A DNA stretch of 64,000 nt. Source: Pseudoalteromonas sp. CO133X (GTDB taxonomy: Bacteria > Pseudomonadota > Gammaproteobacteria > Enterobacterales > Alteromonadaceae). Of the stretch, positions 34,611-41,992 are shown piece after piece (positions within the stretch are counted from its first letter, which is position 1; the number at the start of each line of letters is the position of its first letter). The stretch is taken from assembly GCA_004208945.1 (NCBI GenBank), contig SGPE01000016.1:62001-126000 (forward strand), written 5' to 3'. Under the pieces are notes generated by a model. The model searched no databases. It saw only the letters and a program-made list of their open reading frames with translations, and was not told where the DNA came from. The position numbers and the translations under genes are program-made.

Positions 34611-35204
34611 ATGACCAAATTAATTAACGCCTTTTTACTTGTCACTGCGCTATTTGCTTCAAGTGTCTTTGCTAGCCAACTGAATTCTCCAAAACAGTTG
34701 TTAGAGTCAGTGACCGCTGATTTATTTGTAGACATTGCAAGTGTAAACGCAAAAGGTGATGCAAGCTCACAAGCCATGGCGGACATTGTTGAAAAACGTT
34801 TGCTACCGCATATGGATATTAAGTTTGTTTCATATAAGTTGCTTGGCAAGCATATTAAGGGGTTGCGCCGTGAGCAAGCTGTTAGCTTTATTTCAGCGGT
34901 TGAGCATTATTTGACTGTTACTTATGCTGGTGCGTTAATGAAATACACAGGTCAAAAAGTTATCTTTGATCAAGCACAATTAGTAGATGGTGACTACGCG
35001 ACCGTTAAAACACAAATTGTGGATGAGAATGCGCCAACTATAGACCTTCATTTTAAGCTACGCCAGAGTAAGAATAAGCAATGGAAAGTGTACGATATCG
35101 TTGCTGAAGGGATTTCTTTACTGAGTGCTAAGCAAAAAGAGGTTTTGCAACGTATCAGCCAAGTTGGTATTGACGAAGTTACTCAAGAATTAGCCAGCAA
35201 ATAG
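34611..35204 (+). CDS. MlaC-family periplasmic phospholipid-binding protein, orphan
   Basis: A 197-residue exported protein with a signal peptide (MTKLINAFLLVTALFASSVFAS). The MlaC/Ttg2D fold is visible in KQLLESVTADLFVDIA, VEKRLLPHMDIKFVSYKLLGKH and TYAGALMKYTGQKVIFDQ, ending in WKVYDIVAEGISLL. MlaC carries phospholipids between the outer membrane and the MlaFEDB complex. Here no mlaF, mlaE, mlaD or mlaB adjoins it, so it is a stand-alone paralogue whose partner is elsewhere or different. The ATG at 34611 is preferred over an in-frame GTG at 34602. Confidence 0.88.
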   Translation: MTKLINAFLLVTALFASSVFASQLNSPKQLLESVTADLFVDIASVNAKGDASSQAMADIVEKRLLPHMDIKFVSYKLLGKHIKGLRREQAVSFISAVEHYLTVTYAGALMKYTGQKVIFDQAQLVDGDYATVKTQIVDENAPTIDLHFKLRQSKNKQWKVYDIVAEGISLLSAKQKEVLQRISQVGIDEVTQELASK

Positions 35205-35503
35205 GCTTAGACCTAGACTTACGTTAAAGACATATTTTCAGTAAGTTTAGGTTTATTTAGTCTCCAACCAAGCAGTCAGTGTATCCATGTGCTACTGCTT
35301 TTCTATTTTCTTTAAAAATCACTGACTTTACGCTAGCACCTCTTAACCTCTGTGGTAGAATTAAGGCACTTTTCTTCTTACCTTAGTATCATTAGATACT
35401 GTTTTTATTGGTCGTGATATTAAGCGCAGTGTCAGTTAAATTTTGGCATAATTTGTAGCTTAATAAGACATCTAATAATGTGCAGCGGAGTTGTGTTTTT
35501 TTA
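35205..35503. other. Spacer between the mlaC-like and ankyrin genes
   Basis: It contains a terminator-like hairpin of CCTAGACTTAC (near 35213) with GTAAGTTTAGG (near 35241), then T-rich sequence. The rest must hold the promoter of the ankyrin gene. No gene is seen. Confidence 0.5.
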
Positions 35504-36841
35504 ATGGAAAATGTACTGATTTGGCCAAAGGAATACCCGTTACTGATCAAAGGATTAGTCGAACAAAATGGGGCCTATATTTTAGATGCGTTAGAAGCTT
35601 GGCCTGCATGCCAATCTACCAATGAAGACGATGGTGTATGCACGACTGTATTACCTCCTATCTATTATCTTTCTTGGCTAACACCCCTTGAGCCATTTGA
35701 GGAATGTTATTTTCAGCATATTTCTGAGTTTGATGAGGCTGCGCAGCATTATATCAATGCAATGAAGTCTCACTTTTATGAAAACGATTACACGCCTGAA
35801 ACGCTTGTGCTGATGCTTTGCCAACGATTAGAACAATATGCGAGTGCATTTGCGCAATCTGCGGTTAAAACGCCAATTACTCTCATTCGCCAATTATTTA
35901 ACCGCCGCTATTTTACTGTTATTGAACATGTGTTAAGTCAAGGTGCGAAAATGTCCGCGGATGATGTATTAGTTCTGTGGACTGAAGTTGATTTTAGAGA
36001 GCGTTTCAGTGGTTTTATACCTGATTCAGTTACTGACCTTGAGCAATTAACAGAACTTGCCGCAGAAAAAGTCGCCCTTGGTGAGGATTATTTCACGTTA
36101 TTAAAATTAGTTTCGCCGGATGTCGATTCAGCTTCGCTTCTTGAGCAAGCATTGTTAGCTCACTTAAGCCATGAGAGTGCTAAGCAAACAATGGCAAAAC
36201 GTTTTATTGAGCAAGGAGCAACGGGCACACTGGCAGATGAAAACGGCAAAACAGCATTTATGTGGGCTACAGAGAAGGGTTACGTCAATGTTGTTGAGAC
36301 TTTGCTGGAGCATCAAGATAAAACGATTCAGGATATAAAAGGTAATACAGCATTACACTATGCCGTGCTTGCTGAAAATGAACCATTACTAGTGTTATTA
36401 CTAAAACAAGGTTTTGATTATCGTGTACGCAATAACGATGGTTTAAGCTGTTATCGCCTGGCTGTGAGTATAAAAGCAGATAGCCTTGTAAAATGTCTTG
36501 AGCGTGAATTTGGCATTAAAGAATTATCACCAGAGGGGCAATTTGATCGTGTTAAGAAAGTGCACCTACTCCACGCAATTGTTACCTTGTTGCTGCCAAT
36601 GCAGTTATTCTTCTTTTTTGACGACAGTATTGCAATAAAAAGTGAATTAACACTGAGCTTCACTTTGGTGGCTATTTTGTGTTTCTTTTTTGCAACGAGC
36701 TTAAAGCGTTGCGCACTTTATCCACATTTACGTCATCCTTGGGGTTTATTCTTACTGAGATTATTCTCATTGTTTAGCTTGATTGCTCAAGTGGGGTTAG
36801 CCAGTATTGTTGCATTAGCAACTTTATCCGAATTGGTTTAA
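35504..36841 (+). CDS. Ankyrin-repeat protein with C-terminal membrane segments
   Basis: A ~445-residue protein I cannot name further. The N-terminal ~230 residues are helical and unassigned. Residues ~235-345 hold three ankyrin repeats (NGKTAFMWATEKGYVNVVETLL, then GNTALHYAVLAENEPLLVLLL, then DGLSCYRLAVSIKADSLVKC). The last ~90 residues have three membrane helices (LLHAIVTLLLPMQLFFFF; LSFTLVAILCFFFATSL; LRLFSLFSLIAQVGLASIVAL). This places the repeats in the cytosol, attached to the inner membrane. The start could also be a GTG at 35480. A clear terminator follows. Confidence 0.75.
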   Translation: MENVLIWPKEYPLLIKGLVEQNGAYILDALEAWPACQSTNEDDGVCTTVLPPIYYLSWLTPLEPFEECYFQHISEFDEAAQHYINAMKSHFYENDYTPETLVLMLCQRLEQYASAFAQSAVKTPITLIRQLFNRRYFTVIEHVLSQGAKMSADDVLVLWTEVDFRERFSGFIPDSVTDLEQLTELAAEKVALGEDYFTLLKLVSPDVDSASLLEQALLAHLSHESAKQTMAKRFIEQGATGTLADENGKTAFMWATEKGYVNVVETLLEHQDKTIQDIKGNTALHYAVLAENEPLLVLLLKQGFDYRVRNNDGLSCYRLAVSIKADSLVKCLEREFGIKELSPEGQFDRVKKVHLLHAIVTLLLPMQLFFFFDDSIAIKSELTLSFTLVAILCFFFATSLKRCALYPHLRHPWGLFLLRLFSLFSLIAQVGLASIVALATLSELV

Positions 36842-36843
36842 AT

Positions 36844-36872
36844 AAAAACGGCAACTTATAGTTGCCGTTTTT
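36844..36872. terminator. Bidirectional terminator
   Basis: AAAAACGGCAAC, a TTATA loop and GTTGCCGTTTTT form a perfect 12-bp stem between the convergent ankyrin and DUF2069 genes. Confidence 0.93.
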
Positions 36873-36902
36873 ATTTGTAACTGTGCTAAACACATGGTGT
36901 GA

Positions 36903-37358
36903 CTATTTGTCGTGCTCGTGGGCTGCTTTTTCCTCAGCAAGCTCTTCTTTGAGTTTACGTATTTTTAACCCTAATTCCTGCCCACGATGGCGCGCATAAT
37001 ACGTGCAACCAATAAACATGAGGCTAGCAAAAGTTAACTCTAACAGTACCCAAATGAGTTGATCTTGGGCGACCCACAGTAGTGTAAAGCCATGAATAAA
37101 ATAAAACATGACAATAAAATTAGCCCACGCATATGTGTAGGGCTTGTCTTGAATAATTCCTTTTAATGGTAAGAGTAATGGCACTATATAAACAACAAAT
37201 ATAAAGGCATTACTATGGCCTTCCCTAGGAGCAATTAGGAATAACCAAATAGGCATTAAAATTAATAAGCCAATGTAACCGGTTAATGCAAATCGCTGAA
37301 AACGTTTTGTAATCGGTTTTTTGGCAATAGGGGGGGTTACTTCTGAGTTTGTGCTCAT
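36903..37358 (-). CDS. DUF2069 membrane protein
   Basis: A 151-residue inner-membrane protein with four helices (GYIGLLILMPIWLFLI; AFIFVVYIVPLLLPL; FIVMFYFIHGFTLLWV; VLLELTFASLMFIGCTYYAR). The KGIIQDKPYTYAWANFI loop is typical of DUF2069. A charged helical tail follows. The role is unknown. Its start overlaps the stop of the wrbA-like gene by 4 nt, and it ends the bepA-arsC-wrbA unit. Confidence 0.87.
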   Translation of the reverse strand: MSTNSEVTPPIAKKPITKRFQRFALTGYIGLLILMPIWLFLIAPREGHSNAFIFVVYIVPLLLPLKGIIQDKPYTYAWANFIVMFYFIHGFTLLWVAQDQLIWVLLELTFASLMFIGCTYYARHRGQELGLKIRKLKEELAEEKAAHEHDK

Positions 37359-37909
37359 TGTAGTTTACTCGCAATCTGCGCCAAACGTTTTCCAACACTG
37401 TGGCAAATTTTCATTTCATCTTTACTGAGAACATTACTATTGTTAGTACCAGCAACATGTGTTGCACCGTATGGGGTTCCACCTGTCTCTGTGCTCAGTA
37501 ATTCGGGCACATCGTATGGCACGCCTAGTAACATCATGCCGTGGTGTAATAAAGGTAATGATAAGTTAAGTAAGGTTGCTTCGTTACCACCATGCATACT
37601 GCTTGATGACGAAAAAACACAGGCTGGTTTATCGATCAATTGTCCTTTTAGCCACAGATCACTGGTTGTTTCCCAGAAGCTTTTCGCTTGCGATGCCATC
37701 ATACCAAAACGGGTAGGGGTGCCAAAGGCGAGACCATCACAATGAATAAGGTCGTCTTTGCTTATGACAATATCGTGAGCTTGGCGTTTAACAAAGGTGC
37801 GCAGTAAGGCTGTTGCACCTTGCTGTTCAATTGACTCTGCAATTTCGTGGGCCATGGCTTCTACAGAGCCATGACTTGAGTGGTATAACACAACAATGTT
37901 AAGTGACAT
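37355..37909 (-). CDS. wrbA: WrbA-family NAD(P)H:quinone oxidoreductase
   Basis: A 184-residue flavodoxin-fold protein. Visible are the FMN-phosphate loop HSSHGSVEAMAHEIAE, the FMN-binding FGTPTRFGMMASQAKSF and the SSSSMHGGNEATLLNL segment typical of the WrbA group, followed by GGTPYGATHVAG. WrbA-type enzymes reduce quinones by two electrons to avoid radical formation. It overlaps DUF2069 downstream by 4 nt and shares one base with the arsC-like gene upstream, so the three are tightly coupled. Confidence 0.9.
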   Translation of the reverse strand: MSLNIVVLYHSSHGSVEAMAHEIAESIEQQGATALLRTFVKRQAHDIVISKDDLIHCDGLAFGTPTRFGMMASQAKSFWETTSDLWLKGQLIDKPACVFSSSSSMHGGNEATLLNLSLPLLHHGMMLLGVPYDVPELLSTETGGTPYGATHVAGTNNSNVLSKDEMKICHSVGKRLAQIASKLQ

Positions 37910-38256
37910 TAAAGTACGCTTAATACGTTTTCAGGTGGACGACCAAGCGCAGCTTTATTATTGTGCTCTACAATAGGACGCTCTATTAATTTAGGGTTTG
38001 CCGCCATCGCTGCAATTAGCTTGCCTTCGTCTTGTTCGTTTTTAAGCTCAAGCTCTTTGTAGATGTCTTCTTTTGTGCGCATTAATTCACGTGCTGAGGT
38101 AAAACCAAGTTGCGTTACTAGCGTGGCGATTTGTTGCTCATCAAGCGGTGTTTTTAAATACTCAACCACATTAGGTTGGACGTTATTACTTTCTAAAAGG
38201 GCAAGCGTTTCACGTGATTTTGAACAACGCGGATTATGATAAATAGTCACAGACAT
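37909..38256 (-). CDS. arsC: ArsC-family (YfgD-type) glutaredoxin-dependent reductase
   Basis: A 115-residue thioredoxin-fold protein with the ArsC active-site segment YHNPRCSKSRETLALL (single catalytic Cys), then EYLKTPLDEQQI and the conserved RPIVEHNNKAALGRPPENV. ArsC reduces arsenate with glutathione and glutaredoxin. The chromosomal YfgD branch, paired with bepA/yfgC as here, may have another substrate. It follows bepA by 54 nt on the same strand. No other ars genes are nearby, so an arsenic role is unproven. Confidence 0.87.
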   Translation of the reverse strand: MSVTIYHNPRCSKSRETLALLESNNVQPNVVEYLKTPLDEQQIATLVTQLGFTSARELMRTKEDIYKELELKNEQDEGKLIAAMAANPKLIERPIVEHNNKAALGRPPENVLSVL

Positions 38257-38310
38257 GGAGTGTTCTCTAATTTAATAATTTAGCTTATTTTAGGGTAAGC
38301 AAGGCGAGAC

Positions 38311-39771
38311 TTAAAGTCTCGCTAGCTCTTTTTGTAGTTGACGATATTGTGTAAGCAATGCTTTTAAACGTTGCTGCTTCACTAGCTCTTCTGGCTCGAC
38401 GAAATTTAATGCTTTTTGAATTTCGTCAGCTGCTTTTAAGTAGGCACCGTATTGCGCTAAAACATCAGCATGTGCTTCATGATACGCCGCTAAGTTTTTT
38501 TGCTTTTTATAAACGTTAGCAATCAATTCTTTACCTAAGTTATGATCAGGCTTAGCAAGTAAAAAGGTTTTTAAAACTTGCTCTGCAACGTCGTATTGCT
38601 CAGCTTCAATAGCCGCATTAGCATAGTTGAGGGTTATAACTTGATTATTTGGTCTATCAATATTTAATTTTGCTAAATATTCTACTGCTTCATCTGCTTT
38701 ACCTTGCGCAATAAGTAGATCAGTGTGGGTATCGATATAAAATAAGTTTTTAGGATCTTTTTTGCGTAATGGCTCAAGTACACTGGCAGCTTCATCGAGT
38801 TTTTTCTGGTCTAATAAGCTAATCCCTAAACCATATTTTAGAGCAGTATCGCCATACGCAGTATTTTCACGCATTAATTTTCGAAAGAGGTCCTCAGCAG
38901 CTTCAGACTTTTGATAATAGCGAGCAATAACACGACTTTTTGCTAAATTGAATTCTAAGCTATCTGAGAAATGCTTTTTAGGGTATTGCTCAGCTCTTAA
39001 GCGTACATCAGAGACGCGGCTTTCGGGTAATGGGTGAGTAAGCAAAAAAGCAGGGGGCTTGTACTTGTAACGGATTTGCGCAGCTAGTTTAGTTAAAAAC
39101 TCGCTTGATTGGCGCGGATCAAAGCCGGCATTGTTAAGGGTTTGCATGCCAATACGGTCAGCTTCTTGCTCTGCAGCACGACTATGAGTGAGTTGGCTAA
39201 ATGCGGCTTGTGTTTGGTTTGCTGAAATAATCGCAATACCTGCATCAGGTGAGACAACCGTTGCCAAAATACCTGCAATCATACCTGCAATTGTTAAAGC
39301 GCTATTGTCTTGTTGTTGTTGGAGTCTACGCGCTAAATGACGTTGTGTTACGTGCGCTATCTCATGGCCCAACACTGACGCAAATTGGCTTTCGTTATCA
39401 GCTTGAGCAATAAGCCCAGTGTGAACACCAACATGGCCACCGTAGAATGCAAATGCATTAATCTCAGAGTTGTTAATCCAGAAAAAAGAAAACGGAAAAC
39501 GTACATCGTTGGCATTTGCAACTAAGCGACGACCTAAAGTTGTGAGATACTCGTCAAGTACAGGATCATTAACAACAGGTGATGATCCTCGGATCTGCAT
39601 CATCATTACTTCACCAATTGCTTGCTCTTTTTCAATAGGAAGTGCTTGCAGTGCCGAGGTGCCTAAATCGGGAAGTTTAAAATTTGTTTGCGCCTTCAAC
39701 GGCTCACTGTGCAAAACCACGATTGTGAGTAATGCACTGCACAGTGTTATAAAGGCTGATTTAAATCGCAT
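38311..39771 (-). CDS. bepA: β-barrel assembly-enhancing protease, M48 family
   Basis: A 486-residue periplasmic metalloprotease and chaperone that helps LptD assembly and degrades misfolded outer-membrane proteins. It has a signal peptide (MRFKSAFITLCSALLTIVVL...), an M48 domain with zinc motif GHEIAHVTQRH and third ligand region EQEADRIGMQTL. The C-terminal TPR domain (~residues 300-480) has regular 34-residue repeats. The ATG at 39771 is chosen because AAGGA lies 6 nt upstream; the frame continues to 39813. The neighbours arsC and perM match the E. coli yfgC-yfgD-yfgO region. Confidence 0.93.
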   Translation of the reverse strand: MRFKSAFITLCSALLTIVVLHSEPLKAQTNFKLPDLGTSALQALPIEKEQAIGEVMMMQIRGSSPVVNDPVLDEYLTTLGRRLVANANDVRFPFSFFWINNSEINAFAFYGGHVGVHTGLIAQADNESQFASVLGHEIAHVTQRHLARRLQQQQDNSALTIAGMIAGILATVVSPDAGIAIISANQTQAAFSQLTHSRAAEQEADRIGMQTLNNAGFDPRQSSEFLTKLAAQIRYKYKPPAFLLTHPLPESRVSDVRLRAEQYPKKHFSDSLEFNLAKSRVIARYYQKSEAAEDLFRKLMRENTAYGDTALKYGLGISLLDQKKLDEAASVLEPLRKKDPKNLFYIDTHTDLLIAQGKADEAVEYLAKLNIDRPNNQVITLNYANAAIEAEQYDVAEQVLKTFLLAKPDHNLGKELIANVYKKQKNLAAYHEAHADVLAQYGAYLKAADEIQKALNFVEPEELVKQQRLKALLTQYRQLQKELARL

Positions 39772-39772
39772 T

Positions 39773-40438
39773 TTATTCCTTTTTGATCTGCTCACCAAGC
39801 ATGATTTTAGCAAGGTCTATTTCGTCGCTACATGCACGGCTATCTTTTTCACATAATTGATAGAAATCTTTTATTGTGACTCCACCTAGCTTAACAACGT
39901 TCAACTCGCGTTGTAAAAAAGTTATGATTTTATGCACAACCTTATGCGCATGAAGAATAAGGGCTTTGTCGGCTTTATCGCCACGCTCAAAGTAAAAGGC
40001 AATAAATTTGTGTAGCTGATTTATGCGAATAAGGTTTTTCATTGTGATGGGATCCCATACCTTAAACTCCATAAAGCGGTTACCTTTGACATATTGATCA
40101 ACAATTGAATCTTTGGCATATGGCGAAGCCCATAACTCAAAACCACGCTCAGTAAAGCTTTGATGTAACGCTATTCTGGGTTTGTTTTCACAAACAATTT
40201 CACCTAAATTGGTTACGTGCCCATCAAGTGTATCAAGATTCCAATTGCTTGTATCAATAAGGCGCTTCACTGCATTATCAAAACCATGGTTTAAAATCCC
40301 CTCAGATTCACTTACAGAGGATGCAACCATGTGATAAAACGGAGGTAGCTCCCCCCAGTTAATCTGCTTTTTATACCAATTTATTTCTTTAAGAGTTGGA
40401 TTAGCAGGTAATTGCGCTTTATTATGCGTGCCAGGCAT
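39773..40438 (-). CDS. Conserved hypothetical cytosolic protein
   Basis: A 221-residue protein I do not recognise. It lacks a signal peptide and membrane segments. It is rich in aromatic and charged residues (INWYKKQINWGELPPFYHMV) and contains KFIAFYFERGDKADKALILH and a C-terminal pair of cysteines (LCEKDSRACSDE). Its stop lies one base before the bepA ATG, and the bepA ribosome site overlaps its end. Translation of the two is therefore probably coupled, and a link to envelope quality control is possible but unproven. Confidence 0.7.
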   Translation of the reverse strand: MPGTHNKAQLPANPTLKEINWYKKQINWGELPPFYHMVASSVSESEGILNHGFDNAVKRLIDTSNWNLDTLDGHVTNLGEIVCENKPRIALHQSFTERGFELWASPYAKDSIVDQYVKGNRFMEFKVWDPITMKNLIRINQLHKFIAFYFERGDKADKALILHAHKVVHKIITFLQRELNVVKLGGVTIKDFYQLCEKDSRACSDEIDLAKIMLGEQIKKE

Positions 40439-40593
40439 TAGGTTTCCTTTACTACCAGTTATTAAATAAGGATAAACTATTGTTTTGCGTGTTTTAAGAA
40501 AAAAATGAATTATGATTCATTCTAGCGACCTTATTTTGGTAAATGTATAAAGCTTATACCAATTGTTCATAGTTATTACGGGATAGTCTCGTT

Positions 40594-40812
40594 ATGTTGA
40601 GATGTGATTTGAGGCCGTTTAAGTGCCCGCAAAAATTTGTTCAGTTTAAATTAGGGCTAAAAAAGGCACAATTAACGAAGCAAACAGTTATTTTTGCATT
40701 TGATGTTGCCCATTCAAATCATGATATGCTGCGTTTTTTAGATAAACATCATTATCAATATAGACTTGACCTAAATTTAGGCGAATTAACAGTGGAGCCT
40801 GTTTGTGTTTGA
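40594..40812 (+). CDS. TusA-like (SirA family) sulfur-carrier protein, degenerate CPxP
   Basis: A 72-residue protein with the TusA/SirA layout: a short N-strand, then CDLRPFKCPQKFVQFKLGLKKA. Here the carrier Cys of the CPxP motif is kept (CPQK) but the second Pro is Lys. The rest (IFAFDVAHSNHDMLRFLDKHHYQYRL) fits the two-layer fold. TusA accepts persulfide sulfur from a cysteine desulfurase. The gene overlaps perM by 8 nt. A cysteine desulfurase fusion lies just beyond perM, which makes a sulfur-relay role attractive but unproven. Confidence 0.72.
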   Translation: MLRCDLRPFKCPQKFVQFKLGLKKAQLTKQTVIFAFDVAHSNHDMLRFLDKHHYQYRLDLNLGELTVEPVCV

Positions 40813-41875
40813 ATACGTTAAAGCTTGGTACGAAAATAAGTTTTCTGATCCTCATTCAGTTACGCTGTTATTACTTTTAATAGCAACAGTTGCACTGTTT
40901 TATTTCTTTGGCTCATTAATTGTACCTGTGCTCGTTGCATTGGTGATTGCATATTTGCTTGATTGGCCTGTTGTACATTTAGAAAAGCTCGGTTTAAAAC
41001 GTTTTACAGCCACTGTGTTGGTGATGTTGGTGTTTAGTGGCTTAATGTTAATGATCATTATAGGTATGGGGCCTGTTTTATGGCAGCAAACAAGTAATTT
41101 AGTGCAAGAAGCCCCGCACATGGTCGAACAAGGAAAGGCCTTCTTAATGCATTTGCCTGAAGACTACCCCAATCTGATCACAACAGATCAAGTTAAATCT
41201 ATTGTCAGTAGTGTAGAGACGAAGGTTATTGAGTTTGGCCAAGTTGTTCTATCTGTCTCGCTTACTTCTTTAAAAGATGTCGCAGCATGGTTGATCTATC
41301 TTATTTTAGTCCCGCTGTTAGTTTTCTTTATGCTTAAAGATAAACAAGATCTTATTAAAAGTGCTGAGCGTTTAATCCCTAAGCAACGTCGTTTAATCCT
41401 GCAAGTATGGCAAGAGATGAATCAGCAGATTATGAATTACATCCGCGGTAAAGTGTTTGAAATTTTGATTGTTGGTACAGCTTCTTTTATTGCCTTTGCT
41501 GTGCTTGATTTACGTTATGCAGCATTACTCAGTGTGCTTGTTGGGCTTTCAGTACTTATTCCGTTTGTGGGAGCGGCATTGGTAACAATCCCCGTTGCTG
41601 CTGTGGCGTTGTTTCAATTTGGACTGGAGACCCAGTTTTGGACCATATTGATCATTTACGGCATTATTCAAGCGCTCGATGGTAATGTATTGGTTCCTTT
41701 ATTATTCTCTGAAGCCGTTGACTTAAACCCTGTGTTTATCATTGTTGCAGTGCTGTTTTTTGGTGGGCTTTGGGGGTTCTGGGGAGTATTCTTTGCTATT
41801 CCTTTAGCATCACTTGTCAAAGCGTTAATAAATGCTTGGTCGAGCAAGCAGGATCATTTGATAGAGAGCAAATAG
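40805..41875 (+). CDS. perM: AI-2E family transporter, PerM-like
   Basis: A 356-residue inner-membrane protein with about eight helices, of the PerM/YdgG/TqsA family. Visible are FFGSLIVPVLVALVIAYLLDWPVVHLEK, the conserved LVPLLVFFMLKDK, and VLVGLSVLIPFVGAALVTIPV with LFFGGLWGFWGVFFAIPLASLVKA. The substrate is unknown; family members export AI-2 or act as Na/H antiporters. The GTG start (VFEYV...) overlaps the end of the TusA-like gene. E. coli perM (yfgO) likewise sits beside the bepA/arsC genes. Confidence 0.9.
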   Translation: MFEYVKAWYENKFSDPHSVTLLLLLIATVALFYFFGSLIVPVLVALVIAYLLDWPVVHLEKLGLKRFTATVLVMLVFSGLMLMIIIGMGPVLWQQTSNLVQEAPHMVEQGKAFLMHLPEDYPNLITTDQVKSIVSSVETKVIEFGQVVLSVSLTSLKDVAAWLIYLILVPLLVFFMLKDKQDLIKSAERLIPKQRRLILQVWQEMNQQIMNYIRGKVFEILIVGTASFIAFAVLDLRYAALLSVLVGLSVLIPFVGAALVTIPVAAVALFQFGLETQFWTILIIYGIIQALDGNVLVPLLFSEAVDLNPVFIIVAVLFFGGLWGFWGVFFAIPLASLVKALINAWSSKQDHLIESK

Positions 41876-41992
41876 TTCAGCCAGTTCTTTAGCATTAAAA
41901 AGTATAGAAAACGCACTTTACTGCTTAATTGATTATTACTCTTATACACGGTAAAAATGTAAAATACGTTATAAGATATATCTTTTAGTAAT

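Noticed and set aside
37355..38256. Arsenic resistance operon
   Set aside because: Only the YfgD-type ArsC homologue is present; no arsR, arsB or acr3, and the neighbours match the bepA region.
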